64,000 nucleotides of DNA from Mactra quadrangularis (GCA_025267735.1 CM046293.1:10936560-11000559), one strand, 5' to 3'. Positions 9,744-22,126 are shown, counted from the stretch's first letter. Numbers and translations: made by a program. Notes: generated by a model not told the origin, from the sequence alone.

Positions 9744-10075
9744 CAAGAAATGTAATGTGGAAACCACATCAAAGCTGGATTTTCATCAAGATCTGACCAT
9801 AAATGACAGAGATATCCAACATTTTCAAAACCTTATCGCAAAAACTACAAGGGAAATAATCCATAATAAAGGCAGGTAGAGTTGTGGTTAGTTTGTAATT
9901 CTGTTCATCACATGGTATGTTATCATTGTATAAAGTTTCATAAAGATCTGACAATAAATGCAGAAATATATGGTAAAGAAGAAACTTTAACCCAATTGTT
10001 AATGACACCAGACGCCTGCCCACCAAGCTTTCGCCAAACTATAAGCCGAATTTTTTCTTTGAAAAATCCAGCTAA
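9744..10075 (-). repeat. R320 hairpin-ended repeat, copy 3
   Basis: Starts CAAGAAATGTAATGTGGAAA and ends GAAAAATCCAGCTAA. It carries the GTTTCATAAAGATCTGACAA and CGCCAAACTAT landmarks of the family. It lies in the large intron between exons 3 and 4. Confidence 0.85.
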
Positions 10076-11420
10076 TAATTGGTCACCAAGAGAAGTACTA
10101 GTGACCCAATTCTAGAATCTGTTACCAACTAACAAATATCAATATAAATACAATGTACATGTAGTCTCATATTTGATTGCCAGTTGGACATTATTTCAAA
10201 TAATATCTTACAGCAAAAAGTGATCAACAATAAGTGAATCTGATCAGTCAATGGTAGAAAAAATATCACAAATAAACACTTTTTCATATTTATAAAAGGT
10301 TTTGTCACAAAATTCTGTGAAAAGGCTCTCTTTAAGTTTCTGTAATTTAGGGAAATTTTGAGAGACCCCCTCATTATTTATCCCAGCAACCTAAAATCAT
10401 TTCAAAATCTAGGATAACAATTGTTTTGAAATGATCCCTCTGAAAACACACACAATTCTCATAACCTTAAGCTATCAAAATGTATATCAAAGGGAGTTAA
10501 CTCAAGATTTACTTTTTTACAATTTTTTATCAACGTAATTTAATTAATTTTTTTGAAGCCATATCAAGTGAAATGATTACAGCTAACATTTTTATAAGTT
10601 AAAATGTAAGTATCATTGAAACAAATCAAAATGATTGAAAGAATGTCAACTTGTGAAATGAATGAAATCTAACATAGATTATTTGACACCTATTACTGTA
10701 CATATATGTTTTTTTATACTCAATCAATGTAATCAGTTTTGATGACATATCTTATTATTATTTTGCTTCAAGGTTATAATATAATGATACATGACATTCT
10801 TTAAATATATCAAATAAATGAAAGGGTTAAACTATGTAAGGCCAAATATATAATTAAGTATAGTTGTTTTTGACACAATATAAATTTTAAGAAGTACAGA
10901 CATTCACCAGGGACACTGTCTGACCAACATTGTACGAATGAAAACTTGACTATGTGCAATGCAGAGTTTTCACTGCCACACAAATACTGTGCTAGAGATA
11001 CGATTTTTTCACCAATGTCAGATATAATCCAGATATTACATACACTATAAGAAAAGAGCGAGTTGCAACTGTTATGCGCTAAACCCTCAAATTATTATTT
11101 ATATTATTATATTTTTATTGTTTATTATCAGGAACTAATACATAGAAATGTTATAATGTCTCTATCTGTGTGGTCTATTATAAACAATATTAATATTAAT
11201 AGGTATAGTAGTAAATTATGTCTATATAAACATTAAACAATGAAATCTAATACAATATTTACAGTGAAAACAACATGGGGACACGTGTATTGAGATGGAG
11301 AAACAAAGGATAGGTTTCAGGCACAATGTTATCATTCAGTTCAGTGTTACATTCATTGTGAACTTTTTGGTAATTCAAATATTCAGGTACTGGGCACGGA
11401 TTTCCTTGCTCTTGTTTCCA
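10076..11420. other. Intron 3 segment, AT-rich, no gene seen
   Basis: No coding signal. A degraded GTTATGCGCTAAACC palindromic MITE half lies at 11043-11090. Confidence 0.4.
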
Positions 11421-11558
11421 CTACTGTAAGAGCAGTAATTCAGTGGTAGGATGAGCGCAGTGGGATCAAGAGGTCATGGGTTTGAACCCAAGTAGAGGTA
11501 CTGCTTACTTCCTTGAGCAAGAAATTTACCTACAGTGGCTCTACGCCAACCACTTTAC
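11421..11558 (+). repeat. tRNA-type SINE, family D
   Basis: Has an A-box-like AATTCAGTGGTAGGATG, a B-box-like GGGTTTGAACCC and the body CTTGAGCAAGAAATTTACCT. It abuts a family-A SINE in opposite orientation. Confidence 0.65.
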
Positions 11559-11874
11559 TTTTGTTTTGTTGGGTTTGTTTTTGTTGGGTTTAACTCCGTA
11601 GCAACACATTGTACAGGTCATTTGACGGCAGTCAGTCAACCTACTCACTCCTCCTGGAAAGCCTAAATCTCTGGATTTAGCTGTTAACCAACTACTAAGC
11701 ACATACTTTCGGCATTTACTGCCCTACATAATTAAAAATCATTGGTAAGAGGGAGAATGGTCGTAGAAATAATTTCATGACCAAACTCCACGAAAGTATG
11801 CCCCGCGCGGGAATCGAACCCACAACCCCTCAATCAGTAGACTTGCGTGCTACCAACTGAGCTAGCTGGGTGGC
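11559..11874 (-). repeat. tRNA-type SINE, family A, full length
   Basis: Minus-strand order: head GCTAGCTCAGTTGGTAGCAC, B box GGGTTCGATTCCC, body with CATACTTTCGTGGAG and GTAGTTGGTTAACAG, tail with GTTAAACCCAACAA. This is the best preserved copy for the boxes. Confidence 0.85.
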
Positions 11875-13011
11875 AGACATAATATTCCTTGTCTTTTCAA
11901 ACAAAAATGGGTATTTACAATTAAAAACATTACCAATTAATTTAGAGTTGCTGGAGATAAGGAAAATAAAAAAATAGATGAACTTCAGCATTTGCAAAAA
12001 CATAAATAATAAACATTTGACAAACTAATCATTCAAAATTAAACATGCTTAAGCGATTACCAAACAATCTCATTTAGAAAAGTTAGATTAATTAAAATTG
12101 TCAAAATTTTCCCCTTGCAAATTATCAACATTTCCCCCATGTTAATGCCTGATTTGATACATTGAACAAAATGAATCAATTTATTGTTATGATTTACATT
12201 AAAAATAACAAAATAACATTATAGTAACATTTTACATCTGTCATACAACTCTGACATCATGAAGTAAAGTAATTAACGAGCAATTAACACTAAAAGTATG
12301 TTTATATTAAATTAACAGCCAGAAACTAATCAGTGAAACATTTAAATGACGTTCTAATTCTTGTAATGAAATAGCTGAAACAAATTACACATATCGGCAA
12401 TCAATCAATTAAGGTAAAAAACCCAAAGTTATTTGAGTATTTAATGTAAAAATGACATTTAGTCACATTGAGTGACACAATCAAACAAGTAGACTTGTGT
12501 TTTTGATTTACAACATTATTCCACCAAATTACATGGGTTCTTGGGTGTTTTTTCGGCGTAGCTGTCTAAGCTGGATTTTGATCTACATTTCTGTATAATG
12601 ACGTCTCTGGGATTTCGGAAATCTGCCGTTCTATTGGATGATTTTATAAGCACTGAGAATGACGTACGGGGGAAACAGAGAAAACCCCCTCTTCGATTGG
12701 ATGGCACTGACACGCGCGAAAAAATAAAGGCCACACTATTGTAATGTTGTGTTTTACGAAATTTTGCTTCGTTCGTAGATTATTTTTTTTGGGTAGACTT
12801 CTATTGCTTTCCAAAGTGTTTTTTTTTATTTTGTAACGATAAAAAGTTACATGTCAAACACAATATTTTATGGGTAAAATGAATTACGTCTCCAGATGTG
12901 AACCGGTTTCTAGTAAAAAGTCTGACATATTACACAATAATTATTAAATTAGCCTCACTACGTCCAGTTTCCGGGGTTTACACTTTGAGAGTCACAGCTC
13001 CACATATAGAC
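11875..13011. other. Intron 3 segment, AT-rich, no gene seen
   Basis: Very AT-rich up to 12500; more mixed base composition at 12540-12730, where a short TTTTTCGGCGTAGCTGTCTA segment resembles 7910-7930. No coding signal. Confidence 0.35.
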
Positions 13012-13438
13012 CAGAGGTGTGTTCGACAATGCGGGCGCTCGAGCCTCGTGAATTGTTTTGTTATTGAACGAATGCGAGCGCTCATTCTATAAATAGAAAA
13101 AAGTGAAGATATCGGTCAGTCAGACCGTTTGTGTACAGAATGGCGATATACTAACCAAAGTTTAGATCGATGTAAATCCCTTTGAAATACGATAAATACA
13201 CAGAAGGCTTGAGATTAAAGCATTTGATATTTCGTATTTGGTTATTTTAAATCTGCTATATTTTTTCATTGTACCGATTTGAGTACCGGTATCAAAACGG
13301 TATTTACCGGAATTTATTTAACAATTTATAAGCGAAACACCTCTCGAGCAGTATCGCGAGCGCACGCGCGATCGCCCGCGTTCAGAACGCGGGCGCTCGA
13401 TGTCGCCCCGAGCGCTCGCATTGTTGAACGCACCTCTG
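13012..13438. mobile_element. GC-rich TIR element starting CAGAGGTG
   Basis: 427 bp with about 30-bp inverted ends: left CAGAGGTGTGTTCGACAATG then CGGGCGCTCG, right complement CAGAGGTGCGTTCAACAATG then CGAGCGCTCG. Both ends are rich in CpG and GAGCGCTC motifs, unlike the AT-rich surroundings. There is no ORF of transposase type and no clear target duplication. The CAGAGG ends are hAT-like. Confidence 0.65.
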
Positions 13439-13875
13439 TTCATTGTTATTGTTATGATGTCTATAAATAGTAACAAGGAGCTGATAAAGACTACAGGTAA
13501 CCGTTCGCTGGTTGGCAAGAAATGATAGCGAGTAAATACAATGAAAACACAGTAATTTTAAAATTGCAATTACTAAGTCATTTTTCATCAAACAATTTTG
13601 CATTTTATATCACTAGAAAGGTCTTGAAATTCATACTTTGAATATCTAAAAATTATTTGTCAAAAAGAATTGTTTTTTGCTGGCGAGTGTTTTAATGATC
13701 TGCCCTATGAAACATTTAATATTCATAGCTCGAAGAGTTATGTTTAATCAATTTAATCGTGCGGTTAAAGTGCTACTAGGGTATCAGTATTTTTTGTGAG
13801 CCACAAAATAAGAAATCTAGATGAATCGGTCTAGTAAACGCAGTTGTACCCCTTGTATATAAGTATATTAAAGGT

Positions 13876-14118
13876 ATGTTGGAAAAATCAAAGGGAGGTA
13901 ACTTGACAATTCCCTGTGGTTATCAGTGTACGGCAATTGCATTGGCTGTCATATTGTTTACGGTAGGCAATCATGTGCCAAGTCTGCGAAACTGGTCTGC
14001 AAATGTTGTTGATGAAGTGATGATGCGTGGTCACAACTTGTATGAGCAAATACTAACGGAATCTGGCAATCCATCACCACGTCAAAAAATAGGTTTTAAC
14101 ATTAGTGGTCCTATGTAA
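13876..14118 (+). pseudogene. Transposon-borne protease-like fragment (tentative)
   Basis: An 80-codon open frame ending in TAA. It contains GYQCTAIALAVI, then a WSANVVDEVMMRGHNLYEQI segment. A Gln-Cys start followed by W..x(n)..DE(V/I)L..G..LY is a layout I associate with papain-fold (OTU- or tegument-type) cysteine protease domains carried by some eukaryotic mobile elements; that is recall, not a search. It ends 45 bp before a hairpin/CTTG repeat terminus (14163-14183), so it may be part of a Helitron-like element. It is truncated with no partner domains visible. It could also be chance. Confidence 0.3.
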
Positions 14119-14162
14119 ATGGCTCTTCTGTGACCTTTGACCTTTTCCTCAGGTGAGCACCC

Positions 14163-14184
14163 AGGGCCCTTTGGGCCCTCTTGT
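14163..14184 (+). repeat. Hairpin terminus of a Helitron-like repeat
   Basis: AGGGCCCTTTGGGCCCT forms a 7-bp stem with a TTT loop and is followed directly by CTTG and a T-run. The layout (hairpin, CTTG, T) mirrors the end of the R320 repeats and resembles Helitron 3' ends, which classically finish CTRR before T. Confidence 0.5.
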
Positions 14185-14271
14185 TTTTAAATCGACGCCG
14201 TTTGTCTTTTTTAAAGACATTTCTTGTTTCTTTCTAGTGTTTATGTTATTATCATTTAATTGTGACCAGAG

Positions 14272-14447
14272 CACCTAAGGGCAGTTGTCAGTCACTGATG
14301 GAAGTATGCCCCTAGTAACTGGGTAACAGGTAAATCCAGAGATGTAACCTTCCAAGAAACAGTGAGTAGGTTGACTGAATGCCACGATATAACCCTGCAA
14401 TGTACTTCAACACTGTCAAAACCAACCAAAAAAACCCAACAAACAAA
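14272..14447 (+). repeat. Family A SINE, 3' part
   Basis: Contains CAGTTGTCAGTCACTGATGG, AGTATGCCCCTAGTAACTGG and a degenerate tail ending CCCAACAAAC. The tRNA head is missing. Confidence 0.7.
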
Positions 14448-14786
14448 AAAACCTCACTAACTATCGTGGAAGACGAATCATGGAAACAAATTAAAAAAAT
14501 ACTAATATAGGGATGAAAACTGAGCTAGTCTAACAGACAAATGGAAGTTCATTGAAAGTAACTGAACTAGATATAAGACAGAAAGAAGACGATAAAAATA
14601 CTCCAATATAGAGAACACCTGTATCTAGTTCTTGGTAACTAGTATGTCATCATTAACAATATATCAACAAAAAATGTCAAGTTAGGAAAGAAATTTGCTG
14701 AGATTCCAAGAAAAACTGTCTACTTGTCATTATCAGGTCACACTTCAATACAAAAACCTTGTACCTGTCTAGTAAATTCATATATT

Positions 14787-14957
14787 GATGGGACATTGCA
14801 ATACTAGTCTAACTACATATAAATAAACAAGAATATAGCCTAGTTTTGCACAAACCTATTGATTTGATCTTTTAGTAGATCTTGATGGGTTGATGCAAAA
14901 CTAATCTAACTATGTGTGAATAAAGAAGAAGGTAGACTAGTTTTGCGCTGACCCATA
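14787..14957. mobile_element. Two adjacent copies of a 70-bp palindromic MITE (CAAAACTAGTCTAAC)
   Basis: Copies 14787-14860 and 14884-14957. Each begins near TGGG.C..TGCAAAACTA and ends as its complement, TAGTTTTGC.CTGACCCA. Related copies are at 27120-27178, 33180-33246 and 56924-56996. Confidence 0.7.
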
Positions 14958-14999
14958 ATAACTATATTATTATCTACTTGGTTCTGTTATAATCATCTT

Positions 15000-15068
15000 C
15001 ATATCGTGGGTTTAGTGCAAAACCGTCATAACTCACTCTTTTCTTATATTGAGTTACAACTGTTTCCC
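15000..15068. mobile_element. Short palindromic MITE (GGGTTTAGTGCAAAACCGTC)
   Basis: About 70 bp with complementary ends around TGAGTTATGAC. The same family is seen complete at 23231-23315 and degraded at 11043-11090. Confidence 0.55.
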
Positions 15069-16745
15069 ACTAATACTGATTGCCAAACAACACTAACAAA
15101 AACAACAGTACAACAGTAAATATATCAGTGACTTGAACATAGTTAAACAACAATATGTGCCAATTTTAAAACATTGTTGTTGCTTTCAGGACTGATAAAA
15201 CACTTTGAAATATTTCAACAATCACATAATTGATAATATCTTTGACTTGGTTCTCACAACATAGAAAGTTCTACAGAAGAGTAGATTCTAATCAATCTAC
15301 AAAGTCAAATCGCCCAAGGTGGTGAGTAGACTACTAGATCAATTGGCACCCACAATATGTCTAAAATAGTGTACCCGAGAGTCAGAGCATTAAATGCACT
15401 AAGTATGAGCTGTAGTAAATGGCCACCACCCCAAAAGTGACGGTGACCTCCGAGCTAGACCTAGAAAGTGTGTGACTCATTATCCTAATGTGGGCATGAT
15501 TTGTGACAAGTAAATTGAAAAAAACTCCTTATTAAGGATAGAATTATTGTCCAGCTTATGGTACACAAAATTGCTAACAGATGGATGGACAGACGGATGG
15601 ACAGACAAACTATTCAGATTATAACATAATACATCCCTTCAGGTGTTTAAAAATTGTTCAAAAGTCTGCACATAATGCATTCCTTATGAAGCTGACAGAC
15701 CCCATCATTAAAATCAAACGGATAAAAAGCACCATAAAAACCAAACCAATCTAACAACACAGAAAGTTCTATACAATGTAATTTCTATAATAACAACAGA
15801 GGAAATCCTTGTATACATCTGTAAACAACATAAACAACATAACCTACAATAAACAACAGTGATGTTGGAACAGTTCCATATCTAAGACAAGATATTTTTC
15901 TGGCTAATATATACATGATTGACAGTTTATGTGAACAGTTTTTTATATTGAACTTTTTATCATGTAGAAAAATCTTGGCACTAAGACATCAGTCTAATAA
16001 GGGACTTTAGTCAGTTATTTCCCCTTGTATACTTTTCAAAATAGGTAGGTCTAATTAGTTGGATTACTCGGATTTTACCCTTACTTTTCAATGTTAATTT
16101 GCCGAATTTAATCTCAAATAACTTTTTTGTAAATCATTTGATTTGTTTGAAATTCAAGCTAATTATTTTTAAGATAAAGAACTATCTAAATTTCATCACT
16201 TCTGTTAATATCTTCATTTACAAGAAAGATATTAGATGAAATATTTTGTTACCCTTACATAGGAATTTAATGATAAAATCCAAGGATTCCAACTGTAAAG
16301 ACCTACTTACCAATTGGATTGCTTCAGATTTTATCAGGGAAAGATAAATGACTAAAGTCCCTAATTAACCTAGTACAATATAGCTTGTGTGAACTGGTTC
16401 TGATGTATATATCGTTCATTATATAGGTCATGTAAGTGTTTGTATTTAACAACTTAGTCTAGATGTAGTTTTCACGTCATGGATTTTTTGTGCTTGTACA
16501 ATACAGTCTGAGAATACTCATTTATATAATTGATTGAAATACAACGTCCATACCGAAAAAGTGATACAGTTTATTTCAATGGGTCATCAATGTTTTGTAC
16601 ATAGCCACGTCATGTACTTATAAGTCTGTTTTCCAGCATGGTGAACTAAGACAATTCTATGTCAACAGGTGTGATATTTAACAAAACCTGAACACAAAGT
16701 TGATCCATTCAGACTATGCGTGACATAAAATTCATAATTATGCCT
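15069..16745. other. Intron 3 segment, AT-rich, no gene seen
   Basis: No coding signal. Bases 15572-15606 carry a short GATGGACA tandem run. Confidence 0.35.
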
Positions 16746-16769
16746 TCAACAACTTAATCTATAATAACT

Positions 16770-16945
16770 TCCTGTATTGTCACCACCATCATTATCATCA
16801 TTATAATCAACATCATTATCACCATCACTACCACCACCACCACCTACACCATCATCATCGTCATCGTTGTCATCGTCGTCGTCGTCATCATCATCATCAT
16901 CATTATCATCATCATCATTATCATTATCATCATCATCATAATGGT
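16770..16945. repeat. ATC/CAT trinucleotide microsatellite
   Basis: Runs of CAT, CGT and CAC triplets over about 175 bp. The Asp-rich open frame across it is a by-product of the repeat. Confidence 0.95.
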
Positions 16946-17052
16946 TGCTGCTGTTGTCATCCGTCACCATCATGATGGCAAACTAATCATACCCGGTAAG
17001 TAAAATACTAATTCTACAAGCAAGAACTATACAGATATAATTTTATATTTAC

Positions 17053-17156
17053 CTTTTCCAAGTTGATGAGAACATTTGATATGTTATAAAACCTTGTTTT
17101 GTACCCCCACATGCCATAAATAATGGACATTTCCAATATAAAGGTAAACCACAAGA
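17053..17156 (-). CDS. PPP2R3: PPP2R3 exon 3
   Basis: 104 nt with a TTTATTTCAG acceptor and an AG|GTAAAT donor, entered in phase 0 and left in phase 2. It encodes SCGLPLYWKCPLF and then a GG-containing turn leading to TWKR, the counterpart of the CGCPLYWKGPLFYGAGGE..MWRK segment of vertebrate PR70/PR72. This belongs to the N-terminal helical/EF-like part of the B'' core that contacts the PP2A scaffold. It is too short for a simple ORF search but clear by homology and splice sites. Confidence 0.92.
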
Positions 17157-18203
17157 CTGAAATAAAATAAAAATAATAAATTATTTAGCAGTCTACAAAA
17201 TTAGGAGGTGTCTGGTTGACCAAGACCGTCACTTTTTAGTTTGGCAAATAAAAATCTACATACAAGATAAAGTACTTGCAACTAAAATGACCAGTTCAGA
17301 AAACCACTTTCAAATCCTAATTTCATAAGACTGATTTAGGGCAAATTTATACCAATTAATTAACACATCTAGGTAGAGAGCATGAAGCTAAATTGAGCAT
17401 CAAAAACTCTACATTTTGGATAAAGTGCTTTTTACTTTGCTTTAGTCAATTCATTATGGGACATTTGCTCATATCTGCCATCAATGCTATGAATCTATGT
17501 ACCTGCAATACTACTTGGCAATATATGCTTGGAGAACATAGATGACATGTTAGTGTAGCAAGCCAATTTTCCATCCATGTTCAATATCTCATAAAATATT
17601 GACTGTGGAGGGGATGTTGGGTATGTCAACAAATTTATGTAATGAGACTATTTATCTTCTAACTATCCTTTGTTATAGCCATGGGCATGCTGCAGTGTTT
17701 GAAGGCAGGATTCCAAATCCGGAGGACCAATGTTTGATTCCAGGAAAATCAAAACTACTACATGGGTGCAAGATGAAAAGTTTGAAAAACCTGAAAACTG
17801 TAATTTGAAACCATTTTTCTTCATAATTTAATAGCAAAACATTGTCTAATTTGTTGTGAAAAACCTGAACTTCAGGCATATGCCTGAAAACTTGCACCCA
17901 TGCTACTATGAAAAGAAAAAAATCCTTATGAAAGGGTAAACTAGCACTGGTTAAGAATAATGTCAAGGAAAGATGGTTAGGCAAGCAGCTACCATTTAAA
18001 ACCTAATAACTAGTGTTGATACTTATATATGGCATGAAATTCCACTTAAAAAGCGAAACAAAACTTTGCAGAATGATCTCAAAACCCAGACTTACGGTCT
18101 TTATCAAACCTGTGTCTATAATATAAATGCCCCATCAGATAAAAAAAATGTGAATAAAGCTGTTTATACAGTTTTGAAAATCAGAACTATCACAACCCCT
18201 TAC
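17157..18203. other. Intron between exons 2 and 3, no other feature
   Basis: AT-rich. At 17781-17900 a segment reading CTTGCA / GGTTTTTC on both sides (CATGGGTGCAAG versus CTTGCACCCATG, 17761 and 17890) forms an inverted repeat of about 140 bp, probably a MITE relic. Open frames here are incidental. Confidence 0.4.
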
Positions 18204-18566
18204 CTTTGCTATAACTGCCATATGTTGATTGAAAGCTTTTCCTCCCTCCAGTTTAGAGAATTCCTGAGAGACACGTAATAATACATCCTCCGTATCGTCT
18301 TTGTCCGACGGCCGGCCCATTGGAAAATAAAATTTTGGGATATTTGCATTGGGTATCACAGATTTTACAAGTTTGTTAGAGTTATCTTTCTTTTTAGTCC
18401 GACTCTCTTTTAAGGAGGTAGTTAAAGGGTCAATATTTTGAGAGACATTGTTATTATGAACATTTATATTTGTATTTTCTTTTTCTAATTCTTTATCTCT
18501 TATGTCTTTAAGAACACTGTTGTTATCTTTATCTTTGTTGCTTGACGATGAACCATTTGATAATGT
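18204..18566 (-). CDS. PPP2R3: PPP2R3 common exon 2
   Basis: 121 codons between a TTTTTCAG acceptor and an AAG|GTAAGG donor, phase 0 at both ends. The first 70 residues are polar and disordered (Asn/Lys/Ser-rich). The conserved family block IPKFYFPMGRP follows, then a helical stretch ending in MAVIAK that matches the region of PR70 just before its CGCPLYWK motif. This is the first exon shared by both isoforms. Confidence 0.93.
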
Positions 18567-19896
18567 CTGAAAAATACAAAACAAGAATTTTATTTTATTA
18601 GGTTTCCAAAAAAATCAAAATAACTGACAAAGCAGTACAAACACACATATGGTAATAATAACTGTTTAATAGGACTGTAAACAAAATACACCAAAATTAT
18701 TATCTAATAATAATAATAGAAATAATAAACATTATGAGCATTTTGATTATTATTATAAGTAACATTTTTATTATAACTATAATCAGAGTTTGACACTGTT
18801 TTTCTACAGGATCCTGAAGAAATACCTAGTCAGATATTCAGAGATTTTTCCTAATATTTGGGAGTCCTCCTTTGAAATGAATTTTGGATACAGATTAGCA
18901 GTCAAAAAATTACATAGTCAGACCTGTGGTACAGTACCCACTTTTTCAGTGCTGCAAAGAAATATTTTTCAAGAATATGAATAATAATATACAAACTTTG
19001 AAATTGGATATTTTACTTATCAGAGTAAAGGGAAATAACTCTTTTTCACTTATCAAAGTAAAGGGACATAACTTAGCAGTTAAGGTGGTATGAAAGTAGA
19101 ATCTTTAATCAATGAGAAGGGAATCATCAAAATTCAGTAAGCTAGCAAACTTACATATTCTGTTTTTATTCAATTGGTCTATAAAGTTAACCTATAGATG
19201 AGTTAGTAAGCATACCAAGTTTCATAATATTTATTGTATTAGGATAAAATTACTTCATTTAGAAAAACATTTTACCTAATATTTAGCAATTTTTACAGTA
19301 TAAAAGGGGAATAACTCCAACATTAATTCATGAAGAGTAATGTCCCTCCACAGTATTAGCAATTTCATCCCAAAGATTAAGACTTTTGTATTTTAACTTT
19401 CTATTACCATATTGTGGGCTAAGAGCTGAATAGACTGCTATGTGTATTCATCAGAATGGATTATAATAACATAACAATACAGCAGAATGATGTAAATAAC
19501 ATTAACAAATCATGTCAAGGATAATTATTTCCACATGATGATAGACTGGAGGTAAAGAGGTAATTTATTAGGTAATTTATTACTAAGTCTAAATGATAAC
19601 CAATTAGTTATACTGTTAACAGTTTCCTAGCAATGAATATAACTGTATTAGTTTATCATTGTAATCAATAAGTACCTACTTAACTAAGATCACTCCTTAC
19701 TATTACATGAACACTGTTAATACAGTATTCACAGGAAAACATCAAATCTTATTAACCAATCCCCTCCCACCAAAATACAGTAAACCATGAAAATATTATT
19801 ATAGGGGTGTAGGGGTGGGGTAGTGTTGGGGGTGGGGGAGGGCAAGGGGCACAAGAAACAAATTTTATCATTTGATATGCAAATGGTAGATAGATA
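18567..19896. other. Start of large intron 1, no gene seen
   Basis: AT-rich. A CAGAGTTTGACACTG end of the hAT-like CAGGGTTTGACA family lies at 18785. A G-rich run is at 19802-19850. Confidence 0.4.
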
Positions 19897-20108
19897 CAGT
19901 AAAGTTCCACAATTAGGACCATAATTATAAAATAATAAAGAATTTATTTATAGAGGCAACACATTTAAGATGTATGGTCTTATTATGGGGACGATCTTGA
20001 TAAAGGGACTCTTTTATCATCAAATTTTGCATATGGGACATCAAAGATTGCCAAAATTTACCCGATTTTGCAGCAACCAAAGGTGGTCTTTATAGCGGAA
20101 CTTTACTG
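19897..20108. mobile_element. Mariner-type MITE, CAGTAAAGTTCC ends, TA flanks
   Basis: Left end TACAGTAAAGTTCCAC and right end CGGAACTTTACTGTA are inverted repeats, flanked by TA. Interior has ATGGTCTTATTATGGGGAC and GGTGGTCTTTATAG. 212 bp, no ORF. Same family as 33711-33877. Confidence 0.8.
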
Positions 20109-20299
20109 TATAACTTGATTATATAAACATACAACCTTGTGTTAATGTTTTCATTATAATCATTATAATAAGTCTATCAGAAAGGTAACAACATCATTAT
20201 CATATACTTAGTGATTTTCTCTTACCTGTCTGAGTCAAGGGTTCTATACATATAGTGATTGTATTAATAACATATAGAATGCATGAACACTGTATCATG

Positions 20300-20720
20300 A
20301 TGATAAAGAAACACTGCTGATGTTGATATAAATAATGATGATGATGATGATGATAATGATGAAACCAATGCTGATGTTGATATAAATAATAATGATGATG
20401 ATAATTATGCTGAAACCAATGCTGATGTTGATATAAATAACGATGATTATGATGATATTAATGATGAAAACACTGCTGATGTTGATATAAATAATGATGA
20501 TGATGATGAAAGTGATAATTATGTTGTAATGATTATAATGGTGATGATTGAAATAATAATGAAGATGATAATGGTGATTAAAATGATGATAATGATGTGA
20601 GTGAGGATGAAAACTTATGGCTATGTTGGATATGATTATAATGGAGATGATGAAAATACTGATGATGGTGATGATGAGAATGATGGAGATATTGAAATTA
20701 ATGATGATGATAACAATTTC
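20300..20720. repeat. ATG microsatellite with an embedded ~50-57 bp higher-order repeat
   Basis: Four copies of GCTGATGTTGATATAAATAA begin near 20316, 20370, 20420 and 20473, separated by ATG-rich filler. Beyond 20530 it decays to scattered ATG/AAT triplets. Confidence 0.9.
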
Positions 20721-21483
20721 CAATGATTTTTCCAGTTTGTACGAACCCTGAAATATAAATCTGGTACCAGAGCACCTTTAAATCTATGATTTTGTTTATA
20801 ATAGAATAGTTCTAGTGTAAGATAAGCCAAACATTCCAATCTGAAGTATAATACTTGAATAAAATGATAAATACCCTAACATTATGACAAACAGGTTTGT
20901 TTTTTACTGAACAAATTGACGTCATACACTTATCTTATATCTATTACAGCTTACTGGTTGTACTGGCTGCACTGAATCCTGCTTGATCAAAAAAGATAGG
21001 AGAAATTTACAACTTTCACTTGTTTTAAGCTTGGAAGAAATATTTTAGAAACAAATTTTAAGACCAGAGTCTGTATGTAGGTACTAGCTCATGGACAAAA
21101 TATCCAGATTGGTTTATACATAGGCAAGGACATCATTTTGTACAATTAAATTTTTACCAGTCTCAGGCGTCAGGATAGATGCTTTAGACATAGGCTGTAT
21201 ATACAATATACATGTACAATTATACAGAAAGAGTTTGCTTTAATAAGTGGAATGCAATACCTGGTAACTTGTTTGAATCATTTTTTTGTTTCTATAGTGA
21301 TTTACATGTATGGATTTGAAGTTTAAAGTTCACTATACATATGATAATTTCTTTCATTTCAATTTCAATCTTTACCTTAACCAACTAGCCCAAAGCCCAG
21401 GGCTAGTGAAAATTGATTGTGGCTAGTGAAAATGTATAACATATAAAAAACAAAGATTGGTCAAGTGCAAGCAAAATTTAAAA
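20721..21483. other. Intron 1 segment, no gene seen
   Basis: AT-rich sequence with no coding or repeat signal that I can define. Confidence 0.35.
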
Positions 21484-21790
21484 CAAGAAATGTAAAGTGG
21501 AAACCACATCAAAGCTGGATTTAAAAACTTTAAGCAAAAATTACAAAGGGAAATAATCTATAATTAAGGCAGTTAAAGTTATGGTTACTGTCTAATTCTG
21601 TTCATCACATGGTATGTTATCATTGTATGAAGTTTCATAAAGATCTGACAATAAATGGCAGAAATATATGGTAAAAAAAACACCTTTAACGCAATTGTTA
21701 ATGACACCGGACGCCCGATCGCCAGCCGACCCCCGGCCCGCGTTTCGCCAAACTATTAGCCGAAGTTTTTTGTTGAAAAATCCGGCTAAT
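21484..21790 (-). repeat. R320 hairpin-ended repeat, copy 4
   Basis: Starts CAAGAAATGTAAAGTGGAAA, ends GAAAAATCCGGCTAAT. A well-preserved copy with a GC-rich CGGACGCCCG segment near the end. Confidence 0.88.
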
Positions 21791-22126
21791 GAACAATGTC
21801 ATTATAAACCAAAATCATATCAGATTTCCTACATGAAGGTCAAACAAAGGTTACAATAACAACATAATGTATTATCATAAATAATGTGATATTTTATCAA
21901 TATATCTATATAGTTCGACATTTTACTGACCATTTTAATATATGGTCAATGATTGATGAAAATAGTTGACATATTTTAAACCTTTGGGCAATAATATAAT
22001 TCAAACAAACATAGGATATTTATAATACAAACTTATTTTTACTATTATACTTGTTTTAAAGTACAAGGAGATCATTTTGCAAGTCACAGTGTTTCATTTT
22101 AGGTCCAACTATCTTGACACTACATA

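Noticed and set aside
16746..16973. Asp/Asn-rich open frame
   Set aside because: It is the translation of an ATC/CAT microsatellite with no splice or start context.
20295..20723. Ile/His-rich 142-codon open frame
   Set aside because: Product of the ATG-rich tandem repeat; no protein-like composition outside the repeat.
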